NCBI RefSeq assembly: GCF_014218335.1
Contig: NZ_AP023367.1
Span: forward strand, 4,521,501 to 4,585,500
DNA: 64,000 nt
From: Anaerocolumna cellulosilytica
GTDB taxonomy: Bacteria > Bacillota > Clostridia > Lachnospirales > Lachnospiraceae
Direction of reading: 5' to 3'
The notes beneath the pieces are model-generated. The model saw only the letters and a list, made by a program, of their open reading frames with translations, had not been told where the DNA came from and searched no databases. This document shows, piece after piece, positions 23,901 to 30,912 of this stretch. The stretch's first letter is position 1. Every line of letters starts with the position of its first letter. The translations under genes and the position numbers were made by a program.

Positions 23901-25564
23901 GGGCTACCTGGGTCAATCGGAACATAAGCCCCGCCAGCTTTTAGTACCGCCAATATTCCTATTATCATTTCCATTGACGGAAAAGTTATAATCCCAATAG
24001 AAGTATCAGGAGTAATACTGTTTTTACGCAATATTAGCCTTGCTAATTGATTGGCTCTTTCATTCAACTCATGGTAAGTAAAAGCTCTTGTTCCATCTAT
24101 GACGGCAATTTTATCTGGATGTTCGACTACCCTTTTCTCAAAATACTCATGAACACAAATACCACTTTCAAAGTTACATTCGGTATTATTAAATTCCAGA
24201 AGAATTTCATCTTTTTCTCTTTGGCTCAACATATTTAACGAGCTCAAAGTGTTTCCAGACTTTGCAATGAGTTCCTCAAATATAATCTTATAATGCTTTG
24301 CCATCTTCTCAACAAAAGATTCTTTAAACAAAAAGCTGTTATATTGTATTTCCAAACTAATAATATTATCAAAAGTCTTAGCAATTACTGTAATGTCATA
24401 ATGTGACCTTCCAAAGTTTGTGAAACTCTCAACATTTAGTATGCCATCCTGATTAAATATGCTAGAACTTAATGGGTAATTTTCGATTACAAATATAGAC
24501 TGAAAAAGCTCATCACCACTTTTGATTCCCTTAAAAGTCATGATATCCGTTAACGGTGTAACTTCATACTCCTTGCGTTCTTGAAGAGAGCTATTTATTT
24601 TACTTAGAAAGTCTAATATGTTTTCGCTTCCGTCTGCCTTCATCCTCAAAGGAACTGTATTAATACACAACCCTACAACATTTTCAATCCCACTAATATC
24701 TGATGGTCTTACCGATACTGTTGTTCCAAATGTAACATCATTTTCATTGCCATATTGTAAAAGAAGAACTCCCCACGCACTATACAAAAATGAAGCAATT
24801 GTAATATCATTGAACCTTGCAAAGTTGTTCACAGTATTAACAAGCTCTGCCGTAAAATCAAACATGTAACTAGAAATTTTTTTATTATCCATACCTTCTT
24901 TTGATATACTGCGCTCCCAAATCTTTTTTGGCTCAAAATCTTTAAGATATTCCTTCCAATAATCTCTCTGCTCATTCTTATTAATGTTGCCTATCCACTT
25001 AATATATTCATGAAACTTTGTCTTTAAAACTGGTACAACACTCTTTTGATTTACCAACGCATTGTAGGTCTCAAAGAATTCTTTCATTATTATACCATTG
25101 CTCCATCCGTCATAAAGGATATGGTGGTTCGTAATTATTACCCTATGTGAACTATCATTCAATTTACATAGCGTAATCCTAAATGGTACTTCAATCAAAT
25201 CAAATAATTCTTTTCTATCCATTTCAACTATATCTATTACAGCATTCTCTAGATTCTGATATTCTGAAATATCTTTAAATAATACTTTTACCTTATGACT
25301 TTTCAAAACGACCTGAATTGGTTTGCTAAGATTCTCCCACCTAAAAACAGTCCTCAGCACTTCATTTGTTTGAACCACTATATTCCAAGCCTTCTCAAAA
25401 AGTTCAACATTCATCTTTCCTGTAACTTCTATTTGCAACTGCTCCATGTAACAGTCCAATTCTTTATTTAGGAGATAATAAAATAACATTCCTTCTTGCA
25501 TTGGCGATAAAGAAAGGATATTCTCAATGTTATTCTTATTAAGTTTTTCATTGCTTTTTCCCAT
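14990..25564 (-). CDS. Giant NRPS-PKS protein: C-A-T-C-A(Gly)-T-KS-AT(degenerate)-KR-ACP
   Basis: First core assembly-line protein, 3524 aa, start behind a perfect AGGAGG. The N-terminal C domain (SPMQEGMLF, HHILYDGWS) resembles DCL domains such as that of TycB, fitting uptake of a D-configured donor from the Asn NRPS. A1 near 470-960 (YTSGSTGHPKG near 616): signature D-V-T-N-I-A-L-I-Y, which I cannot assign. T1: GGHSL near 1021. C2: HHIIADG near 1206. A2 (YTSGSTGRPKG near 1675): signature D-I-L-Q-L-G-M-I-W, glycine-like. T2: GGNSL near 2055. KS: Cys in TACSSSL near 2291. AT remnant about 2640-2830: nucleophile motif reads GDGMEE, hence dead and shortened. KR: ITGGMGNIG near 3138, YSAAN near 3303, Asp at the B-type position (AMRD). 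ACP: GASSL near 3451. Its extender must come from a separate acyltransferase. Confidence 0.95.
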   Translation of the reverse strand: MGKSNEKLNKNNIENILSLSPMQEGMLFYYLLNKELDCYMEQLQIEVTGKMNVELFEKAWNIVVQTNEVLRTVFRWENLSKPIQVVLKSHKVKVLFKDISEYQNLENAVIDIVEMDRKELFDLIEVPFRITLCKLNDSSHRVIITNHHILYDGWSNGIIMKEFFETYNALVNQKSVVPVLKTKFHEYIKWIGNINKNEQRDYWKEYLKDFEPKKIWERSISKEGMDNKKISSYMFDFTAELVNTVNNFARFNDITIASFLYSAWGVLLLQYGNENDVTFGTTVSVRPSDISGIENVVGLCINTVPLRMKADGSENILDFLSKINSSLQERKEYEVTPLTDIMTFKGIKSGDELFQSIFVIENYPLSSSIFNQDGILNVESFTNFGRSHYDITVIAKTFDNIISLEIQYNSFLFKESFVEKMAKHYKIIFEELIAKSGNTLSSLNMLSQREKDEILLEFNNTECNFESGICVHEYFEKRVVEHPDKIAVIDGTRAFTYHELNERANQLARLILRKNSITPDTSIGIITFPSMEMIIGILAVLKAGGAYVPIDPGSPADRNAYILQDSDATMLLISSDITKIDYWDGDVLYIDGEVTGESGQNLGRTSAANNLAYIIYTSGSTGHPKGVMIEHKSVVNILLDLENRYPVLENDTYLLKTTYTFDVSVTEIMGWFMGRGRLAVLESGHEKDPIKIIDAIEAYNVTHINIVPSMFKYFLEYIEQNKKAVKRISSLKYIISAGEALPADLVNQFKKLHSNISLENLYGPTEATIYATHYSLKDFNGGAIVPIGKPMSNLHTYIVDRHNRLQPIGVPGELCLSGVGISRGYVNREQLTKEKFVSNLFIKELENKANISYDASYEKIYRTGDLARWMPDGNIEYLGRNDFQIKIRGFRIEIEEIEYKLFNYEKISAAIVTPQISPEGSAYLCAYYTATSKVTDNEIINYLSESLPHYMIPSYFVRLKEFPLNSNGKINRKALPMPELTHKNYEPPNTDLEKKLIEIWSEVLEIDLDKIGANSDFFHIGGHSLLATRLILRIHKEMNQEVTLSDIFNKPTIRELGMFLEQQVKSSFVKIPKAEKKDYYILSHAQKRLFMLHLLDKESISYNMAQITVLEGYLDKKRVEDVLIELIKRHEILRTSFMIIDGEPQQKINEEITFKLEYVEGNRDKEEELVHAFVRPFDLTSPHLIRAGIAKTSPERYLLMIDMHHIIADGMSHLILLEEFVALYSAQELDKMKIQYKDFSEWQDSEKKKENFKLAQEFWLKEFSGELPVLNLPQDSPRPVRQSFQGASIKFDLSPEQSEGLKRLGMALGLTPYMMLLGIINILISKLSGQEDIIIGTPVAGRTHSDMEPIVGLFVNTLALRNTPAAEKRVENFLKELKTRTVECFKNQDYPFEDLVDKVDIKRDMSRNPLFDVWFSLHNMDVKEVKIPGIKSKPFEYENQIAKFDLSFHGSEVEDRYCFTLEYCVALFSSKTVERYKNYFLRLINTFLNEGVDMTIGEIELISEEEKILLDNSFNNTRREYDRTGSIQKLFETCVSKYSEKTAVVWNGKEHSYAELNGAANCVATELQKRGVNKGSIVCLIVERSFEMIAGLIGILKAGGAYIPVDSEYPVERIDYIVEDSKADLILTNVEKYYNIYKEMSVDLRKSVRLDLNLENPPVLAESEDLAYVIYTSGSTGRPKGVMIENHSVVNFITGITEQISFDNNDKILSLTTVSFDIFALETLLPLVCGSKVILGNREEQVNGEKASVVLSKEQISIFQTTPSRLQILMEDKKFCTALGGLKVLLVGGEAFPVSLMKKLKKIFKGKIYNMYGPTETTIWSTMKDISGEEALDIGKPIANNQVYIMSKECRNLQPLGVVGELCIAGESLARGYLNRPALTKERFVMNPFKKGERLYRTGDLARWKTDGNIEFLGRMDNQVKVRGYRIELGEIETVMMGIVGVEEAVVISREVNESQELFAYFTGQEDMLIGDLKEGIAKKLPHYMIPSYFTQLKEIPLNPNGKIDRNALPMPKITRNHYEPPKTDMERKVAEIWKEVLQVDKISIFDNFFDIGGNSLKLIRVVNKLKEVAREDVSITTLFQYPTVQSLVSYLGHSEHNISLLSKDEIATQYSESSKSVIENDSEIAIIGMACRFPDANNVEEFWNKLKNGIECITYFNDEELLDIGVSPDLVNNPSYVKAQGVMPNPEYFDAEFFKYSPREAEIMDPQIRVFHEIVWEALEDSGYSSKQSHIPIGLFSSASPNLYWEALVALSGKTQILGELASEQLFNKDYMSTRISYKLNLTGPSVSLYTACSSSLVAVHVACESLLKNDCDIAIAGSSTISPLPDKTGYLFQDGMVKSSDGHCRTFDINADGFVQGTGAGAVVLKKLSKAIEDRDNIYAVIKATEINNDGSNKLGYTAPSVDGQKNVIQSALKKACIPSESIQYIEAHGTATPLGDTVEIEALKQVFNTNLRNFCGIGSVKSNIGHLDCTSGVAGLIKTVLAIKHRLIPPTLNVTVANPKLNLIDSPFYLVTEPTEWKNSDIPLRAGISSLGLGGTNAHVIIEEPPVLEDQESVRIYKLILLSARTEFELNKQIKQLSEHLDNHPQINMADLAYTLQTGRTHFAYRMAFAIEDRVKAIEYLNTGLAITNCTGNMDINIVFVFLSSGIKNIIKWMELYKTESIFKKEIDECLTALSPYIEPWFISAIDNQVTLRYEDISAVKENPFILFCIQYAFAKTLISWGIRPDNIKGDGMEEAIKIALSNTARFEEISSSIVSKLKYIEQNPGSTCCGLESEELSDTKSCIYIEFGKNDNDIETTDNGKVIQFVIDPSERLCISNQLFEKLGQLWMSGVAIDWEKLYSKEKRKRVSLPTYPFERQRYWINGNPFKMTPIKGSEALVKKQDISDWFYVPLWEQSLMSVISDSDSQENFGWMVFMDDTQFHTSLVNELEARVGTVIKVRKGIGFGKSGENEYHINFKEENSYALLLDELAVKGIMPGSIVSLWSVSDSIGYEELTQENIYTELDSGFFSITYLAKALANQSSAYKTRIIVVTSNMHNVDGSDRSNPAKAAVLGPCKVIPQELSFVRCRNIDISIPEEQYIQNKLIQKLICEMQGADIDTVVAYRNNIRYIQKYTPTVLPKNNTKFKEKGVYFITGGMGNIGFSIADYLANNYYAKVILIGRSAFPKRGEREKWLIDKGEHDPLASKVKRVIELEKQGAEIYTYSGDISDYSVIYSVVEDAERQTGKINGVIHAAGAMRDSLYKTLNEINREDCEKQFVSKIFGTMVLYRLFRDKELDFFTVTSSTSSALGGLGFAAYSAANIFMDSFISEFNRSSGKDWISVNWEGWKFSVERTQMSFNFSLRELFMEPEEGVEVFKYVTNNHGFERILVSSGNMDDRINTWIKLSAAGKDVGAEKTYQTKIDREGLKTSYVSPENKMEENIAEVFQDFFGYKEISIHDNFFDIGASSLDMIQITGNLRKALNMNIPILKLFSFPTIHSLAQNLAGNNEEDTTSSRNIDRTNELNRGKNSIQRRYNLRKK

Positions 25565-25618
25565 TTAGATAATCCTCCTTTTTTATGTTTTTCATAAACA
25601 TAATGAACCACTTTGGAA

Positions 25619-26740
25619 CTAACAAGTTATTTTCGTAAGTAGACTGTTCCATTTACCGTTTCCCCTCAAGCTAAATAATCTTTCATCCGTTTCTAGCATT
25701 TTTACATTTTTCCAGCCCTCTTCAACCGCTTTTTCAAGATTTGTAAATGCAAGTTCAGATTTCCCAGCAAGCGCCCAAGAACACGCAGCATTATAATAAC
25801 ACCATTTTATATTATCTATTTCAGAAAAAATTTTAGAATTTATAACGCTGATAGCATTGATTTCTTTCATGTCGAATGCTTTCTGATAAAATTGTCCACT
25901 TTTTTTGTAATCCTTTGTCTCAGATAAATAATATTGACCATTTACGAGATAATTATCAAAACTATTAAACCAAGCATGATATGTACTATAGGTGAGTATT
26001 TTCTTGAAATTCAGTTTTTCAACAATTTTATACGATCCCATATTATTATTGCGGCAATGCCACGCTACCACCTTTATGCCTCTCGACTTACAGTAATTAA
26101 CCGCTTGTGAGACAGTAATCGTTCCATATCCTTTTCTCCTAAATCTATCATCTGTTTCTATACCAATTTCACATTCATCATTAAATACATTTTCAGATAA
26201 AGACCAACTCACAATCGTATTACCTATAATTAAACAAATTCCAAATCCATTCTCAAGAAAAAATTCCTTAGAAATCCAATTTTCATATATCCAATTTATT
26301 ATCTTATCAACATTTTCTAGTTCTGAACGCATTAAAAGATTGGAATCAACTCTAGCCTATAGTACCGCCGCTTGGTTTCCATCAAAGGGTTATAACAAGA
26401 TACATTTCTTACAGATTTATTCCAGTCACAAGATAATAATTCAATTTCAAAATCTAGAAGATTGTTCTTATTCATAGCCTATTGAAAAATTTCGTGATAT
26501 ATCACTTTTTGAAGTTCATTGTTAAAGTAATTATTATTTGCATCACCCAGCAAGAACATATCATGATAATAGCTCATAAAAAAGCTGTTTTAGGTTTTTC
26601 AATGGAATCAACGTATATTTTCCCAGGAAATTTTCGATTAATTATAGACTTTAAAATTAGTCTATGTTCATAACCAGCTAATAAGCATTCTACACTACTA
26701 AATTTTTCCTGATTTAATTCATAAAACAGAATAATCTCCC
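25619..26740 (-). pseudogene. Decayed copy of the neighbouring GNAT/ZmaR-like acetyltransferase
   Basis: The longest open piece (25619-26332, 237 codons) matches residues from about 170 to the end of the intact 402-aa acetyltransferase at 27.1-28.3 kb: the motif IGIETDDRFRRKGYGT, then YHAWFN and a TPR-like tail. Upstream, the missing N-terminal half is still recognisable but broken. FYELNQEKF...VDSIEKPKTAF corresponds to VYELNKKDY...VDSEVDPKTVF and ends at TGA. YYHDMFLLGD continues in another frame. A TAG interrupts EIFQ*AMNKNNLLDF (intact copy: DIFKQAKEKEDLLDF). After METKRRYYRLEL, an out-of-frame deletion of roughly 20 codons joins to the open piece. At least three lesions are therefore visible. 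The 237-codon piece has an ATG sharing bases with an upstream TAA, so a GNAT fragment could still be made, but no function should be assumed. Confidence 0.85.
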
Positions 26741-26813
26741 CTTTTTAAGCTTAACGCTAGTTTATTTTTCATCTTATTTTTAATCTGCTTAGACCTAATA
26801 TACATTCTAATGT

Positions 26814-27062
26814 TTAATTCGTATTCACATAGACAATTTTTAATTCTTCTTTTATCTTATTTATTTCTATAGAACTATGAATCCCCAGAGATATTCGAAT
26901 AATTTGTCTTTCATTATCTATGAAAAATAAGTCACAAGACATTTCATTAAATCCATAACTTGATCGCAAATACTGGAATTCCCTGTGTATGTAGCCTTTC
27001 TTGGATTAAATATGCCTAAACTCGAGTATACTATTATCTTCACCAACTAAATGTTTCTTCAT
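26814..27062 (-). pseudogene. Remnant of an unidentified gene
   Basis: Between the intact and broken acetyltransferase copies, a frame starting MKKHLVGEDNSILEFRHI stops at TAA. A neighbouring frame then carries on without stops for about 64 codons (beginning SKKGYIHREFQYLRSSYGF, containing SCDLFFIDNERQ) to a stop at 26814. The composition of both pieces looks like real protein, which suggests one frameshifted gene of about 85 codons or a fragment of a larger one. I do not recognise the family. The rest of the 26740-27117 stretch shows nothing else. Confidence 0.4.
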
Positions 27063-27117
27063 GTTATCATTCGTAATCAAATCACTTTTTTTTGCAAAAT
27101 TGTACACATATTCTATC

Positions 27118-28326
27118 TTATCGTAAGACATTCAACATCTCTGCCCATCTACTATCAACTTTCAAACTTTGTAACCTTTCATCTTTTTCAAGCATATTTG
27201 CATCGTTCCATCCCGCCTCAACAGCTTTTTCAAGATTAGAAAATGCATCTTCATGCTCGCCTGCCAATGCCCATGCGCATGCTGTATTATAATAACACCA
27301 TTTTATATTAGCATCCTGTGAAAATATGCTGGAATCATGAAAATAACTATCGTTGCTATTTTTCATTTCAAATGCTTTTTCATAACACTCAGCAGCCTTT
27401 CGATAGTCTTGAGTTTGTGTCAGAAAATATTGACCATTTACCAAAAAATTATCAAATACATTAAACCAAGCATGATATGAATAGTAAATATTCATATCTT
27501 TAAAACCAACTTTTTCAGCTACTTTATATGAACCTATATTATTATCTCGGCAATGCCATCCTATTTTTACAAACCCCTTCTGTTTACAATAATTTACTAC
27601 TTCAGTTACAAGAATAGTCGCATATCCCTTATTTCTATATCTCTCATCTGTTTCTATTCCTATTTCACATTCAACATCTATTCGGTAATCAGAGATACAC
27701 CAACTAACAATACTCTCATCAACAACCAAGCAGAATCCAAATCCCTCTTGAAGAAAAAGCTCCTCAGATATCCAGCTATCCTCAATCCAATTGGTAATTT
27801 CATCAAAATTCTCAAGCTGTGTTCTTGTAAGAAAAAGTTTATCAATAAATTCAATTTTAGCATTATCAATATCTATATTTTGGGGCCTTTTTATATTGTA
27901 TTCAGAGAGTTCTAGCGAATAGTGTCTTCTTTTATGAAGCATTAATGAATTATTTTTAAATAAATCATCAATTATCTTTTTATTTTTATCATTGGTATCC
28001 AAATTACTATAAAATGGTCTTACATAGAAATCTAACAAATCTTCTTTTTCCTTTGCTTGCTTAAAAATATCCCCATATATTTTTTCTCTTAAGTTTTCAC
28101 AATATTCTTTGTTACCTTTTTCACCTAAAATAAAAAAATCATGACACTTATCCCATATAAAGACAGTTTTTGGATCCACCTCCGAATCTACAAGTACAAT
28201 CCCCGGAGTATGATTGCATAGTACTGATTTAACCGCAAGAGTACATTTATCTAAATTGAAATTCTGTAAAATAAGACCATAATCCTTTTTATTTAATTCA
28301 TAAACAGGTATCTTATCCACTTTCAT
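27118..28326 (-). CDS. GNAT N-acetyltransferase, ZmaR-like; candidate self-resistance
   Basis: 402 aa. The N-terminal half (1-165) has no clear motif but contains KTVFIWDKCHDFFILGE. A GNAT domain at about 170-290 has the acetyl-CoA loop region IGIETDERYRNKGYATI followed by GSYKVAEKVGF and YHAWFN. The last 100 residues look TPR-like (YYNTACAWALAGEHEDAFSNLEKAV). This layout fits the GNAT_acetyltran group that includes ZmaR, the enzyme that acetylates and inactivates zwittermicin A in its producer. Given the zwittermicin-like cluster around it, acetylation of an amino group on the product is the likely role; that is inference. GGAGG lies only one base before this ATG, so the GTG at 28320 (third codon) has better spacing and may be the true start. 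A decayed second copy lies just downstream. Confidence 0.85.
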   Translation of the reverse strand: MKVDKIPVYELNKKDYGLILQNFNLDKCTLAVKSVLCNHTPGIVLVDSEVDPKTVFIWDKCHDFFILGEKGNKEYCENLREKIYGDIFKQAKEKEDLLDFYVRPFYSNLDTNDKNKKIIDDLFKNNSLMLHKRRHYSLELSEYNIKRPQNIDIDNAKIEFIDKLFLTRTQLENFDEITNWIEDSWISEELFLQEGFGFCLVVDESIVSWCISDYRIDVECEIGIETDERYRNKGYATILVTEVVNYCKQKGFVKIGWHCRDNNIGSYKVAEKVGFKDMNIYYSYHAWFNVFDNFLVNGQYFLTQTQDYRKAAECYEKAFEMKNSNDSYFHDSSIFSQDANIKWCYYNTACAWALAGEHEDAFSNLEKAVEAGWNDANMLEKDERLQSLKVDSRWAEMLNVLR

Positions 28327-28369
28327 ACCTCCAAAAATTAATTATTTATTGTATTAAATGAAATATATA

Positions 28370-29446
28370 TTAAAACTTGTTTCTTTTCATCATTTTATTC
28401 CTATAAAGCTCCAATTGTTTTTTTCTTTTATCTAACAATTTTAATTCAAAAAATTGTTTCTTATAGCTCTCATATCTCTCGTAACTTAAAGAGCCTTCTT
28501 CTATAGCTTTAATAATTGCACATCCTGGTTCGTTATGATGCTGACAATCGTTATACTTACATTTGTAAGACAGCTCAATAATGTCCTGAAAGCTCTCGTC
28601 CAGACAATCCGTAGTCCCCCAGAGCTGCAATTCTCTGGACCCTGGAGTATCGATAAGCATACACCCTGAGTCATGCATTATGAGTTCAGAATATGTGGTG
28701 GTATGTCTCCCCTTACCAGTAGATTCACTTATTAATTTTGTTTGCTGGCGATTCTCACCAAACAAACAATTAATGATTGTTGACTTTCCTACCCCGGAAG
28801 ATCCTAGAAATACTACTGTTTTTCCAGGCTGCATATACTGAGTAAAAACATCCATGGATATACTTTTTAGAGCACTTACAATATAAACTGGTATTTTAAT
28901 TGCAACTTCCTCTACAAGCCGTAAGAAATCCTCAGGATTTGGACACTTATCTGCCTTATTCAGTATAACTACTGGTTTTACTCTGCTATTATATACTAAG
29001 GTAATGTAACGTTCTATTCTGCGTAAATCAAAATTGTTGTCAAGCCCGCATACAATAAAGGCAATGTCTATATTGGAAGCCATAACCTGTTCTTCTGTAG
29101 AGCCACCCTGTATTACCCCTTTTTTGATTTTTCTACCACCAGATATAGGCATTTTTCGTGAGAATTGACTTTTTCTAGGCAATATCCCATGTATTATTGC
29201 TTCATCTGATCCAATAATTTGAATTGCAACCCAGTCACCTATAGTAGGAATATCCTTGTTTGATTTTGCTACGTAGCAAAGCTTTCCAGATGGCTTTGCA
29301 GTAAATATACCGCTTTCACATACTACCTTATAAAAACCTTTCTGTCGTATAATTACACGTGCTTGAAAATAATTTTTATGTGCGTATTCCTTAAACCCTT
29401 CCTCAAAAAAAATATCCCAACCATATTGAATTATATTATAAATAAT
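28370..29446 (-). CDS. rsgA: RsgA-type circularly permuted GTPase, probable extra copy, non-standard start
   Basis: RsgA checks 30S subunit maturation using GTP. The circularly permuted order is visible: NKAD (G4) first, then SALK, the P-loop GSSGVGKST, the GKGRHTTT switch and DTPGSRE (G3). A C-terminal zinc-binding cluster follows (CKYNDCQHHNEPGCAI). The first ATG (29182, MPRKSQF) would remove the OB-fold, yet the same frame runs upstream through GDWVAIQIIG and YGWDIFFEEGF, a normal RsgA N-terminus. No ATG, GTG or TTG exists in that upstream part; an ATT near 29446 sits behind GGAAGGGG. Full length would be about 358 aa, normal for the family. The location inside an antibiotic cluster suggests ribosome protection or a bystander role; neither is shown. 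Confidence 0.8.
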   Translation of the reverse strand: MIYNIIQYGWDIFFEEGFKEYAHKNYFQARVIIRQKGFYKVVCESGIFTAKPSGKLCYVAKSNKDIPTIGDWVAIQIIGSDEAIIHGILPRKSQFSRKMPISGGRKIKKGVIQGGSTEEQVMASNIDIAFIVCGLDNNFDLRRIERYITLVYNSRVKPVVILNKADKCPNPEDFLRLVEEVAIKIPVYIVSALKSISMDVFTQYMQPGKTVVFLGSSGVGKSTIINCLFGENRQQTKLISESTGKGRHTTTYSELIMHDSGCMLIDTPGSRELQLWGTTDCLDESFQDIIELSYKCKYNDCQHHNEPGCAIIKAIEEGSLSYERYESYKKQFFELKLLDKRKKQLELYRNKMMKRNKF

Positions 29447-29525
29447 TCCAACCCCTTCCGTTAGCTTTCACAATATTTTTTATTACATTTCATGTTTCCG
29501 TTAAAACCTAAACAATTGGTATATT

Positions 29526-29556
29526 AGTATAATTCCTCGTTTTGAAAGAGTAACAA
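29526..29556 (-). promoter_or_regulatory. Possible internal promoter before the rsgA/acetyltransferase pair
   Basis: TTGTTA (29551-29556) and TATACT (29526-29531) are separated by 19 bp in the gap between the acyltransferase gene and rsgA. The spacing is long and the boxes imperfect. If real, it would allow resistance genes to be expressed apart from the long operon. Confidence 0.25.
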
Positions 29557-29589
29557 ATACACTATTTATAAGAAATCACGTATTCATTT

Positions 29590-30828
29590 CTAAAGACTTA
29601 TAAATTTGCCATCTAAAACATGTCTTAGCTTTTCATGTGTGAATTCTATTGGTGCTTTTTTTGCTTCCATAATTGATATAACCATATTAATTGCTTGTAA
29701 TATCTGACTCTCTGAAGGTTCACTTCTACTTGTTAGTATCTCCATATACATTGCTTCTATAACTTTATATGGAATGACTACACCTTTTTGATACTCTTCA
29801 TAATTGAAATTGTAATTTCTTGTACTTGTTGCTACCTTCAAACACCTTTCAATAACCGGCAAGTATTCATTCTTCCTTATAAACAGCATATTTTTTAGTT
29901 CGTCGCACCGTTCGTAATTATTAAAAGAATATGGCGTAAGTTTTGATGTGATTTTTTTAATTAAAAATTTCAAGACATCTTTAGGACCTATTTCTATTAC
30001 ATATTTGACATTATTGTCAACCAGATAAGTGACAGATTCCTGCCACTTAATGGGAGATATAAGCTGTTTAGATAAATTATCTATGACCGATTCTGCACCG
30101 ACATAAGGAAGCGTACTGTAATTGGATAACACCTCATAAATAGGAGGATTGTAGCTGTATTCCCGTAATACAGCTTTCATTTCATCTGCTGCTCTAATCA
30201 TTAAAGGTGAGTGAAACGGTCCTGACATTTTTAGCGGATAAACAATTGCTCCTCTGCTTTCCAAACATTGCGTCAATTTCTTTATAGAATTATTGTCCCC
30301 CGAAACTGAGCACTGCGTTGGAGAATCATATGCAGAAATGTATACTTCACTGCCGCTTTCAGAGAACTCTTTGCATATCTCCTCTACTGTTATACTATCA
30401 ATGTTTATTGCCCATATCATTGTTCCATCGCATGAGGAAATTGTTTCTTTGATTATTCTACCTCTTTGTTTTACAATTTGAAGAGTATCTGAAAACTCTA
30501 TTACTCCACTTGCACACAAAGCTGAATATTCACCAAGGCTGTGCCCAAGACAGTACGATGGACTTAAACCTATTTCTTTCTGAAAAACCCTATATATTGC
30601 AATACTAGCAGTAACCAACGCTAATTGTGAAATATCTATTTCATTTAATTTATCAGCAGAATCTTTTGAAAAACAAATTTTTTCCATATTCACTTTTAAT
30701 ATATCACTTGCTTCCTCAAAGGTTTCTCTAGCCACTGGGGAGTTATCGTAAAAACTCTTGGCCATTGCCGTATGCTGTGATCCAACCCCTGGGAAAACAA
30801 GTGCAATTTTGGGATTTATTCTCCTCAT
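29590..30828 (-). CDS. Free-standing (trans-acting) acyltransferase
   Basis: 412 aa, FabD-like malonyl-CoA:ACP transacylase fold. Motifs: GVGSQ near residue 15, the nucleophile GHSLGEYSA near 95, QRGR with its Arg about 25 residues later, and GPFHSPLM with the catalytic His near 200. About 100 C-terminal residues extend beyond the usual FabD core. Two of the three PKS modules in this window have dead AT domains, so this protein is the obvious supplier of their extender units. Free-standing ATs with this job are known from trans-AT PKSs, and ZmaF of the zwittermicin cluster is a free AT reported to handle aminomalonyl-ACP. Its place next to the extender-unit cassette supports use of an ACP-bound rather than CoA-bound substrate. 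Which unit it takes cannot be read from sequence. Confidence 0.93.
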   Translation of the reverse strand: MRRINPKIALVFPGVGSQHTAMAKSFYDNSPVARETFEEASDILKVNMEKICFSKDSADKLNEIDISQLALVTASIAIYRVFQKEIGLSPSYCLGHSLGEYSALCASGVIEFSDTLQIVKQRGRIIKETISSCDGTMIWAINIDSITVEEICKEFSESGSEVYISAYDSPTQCSVSGDNNSIKKLTQCLESRGAIVYPLKMSGPFHSPLMIRAADEMKAVLREYSYNPPIYEVLSNYSTLPYVGAESVIDNLSKQLISPIKWQESVTYLVDNNVKYVIEIGPKDVLKFLIKKITSKLTPYSFNNYERCDELKNMLFIRKNEYLPVIERCLKVATSTRNYNFNYEEYQKGVVIPYKVIEAMYMEILTSRSEPSESQILQAINMVISIMEAKKAPIEFTHEKLRHVLDGKFISL

Positions 30829-30912
30829 ATAACGCCTCTGTTCCTTTGATATTTTTTATTCTTGCTTAAATGTCACACTTAAACGGGATATTTGCATAAC
30901 ATTTGATAACAG

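Noticed and set aside
25619-26332. A second working acetyltransferase gene
   Set aside because: Upstream DNA encodes the rest of the protein in several frames with a TAG, a TGA and a deletion, so it is better described as a pseudogene.
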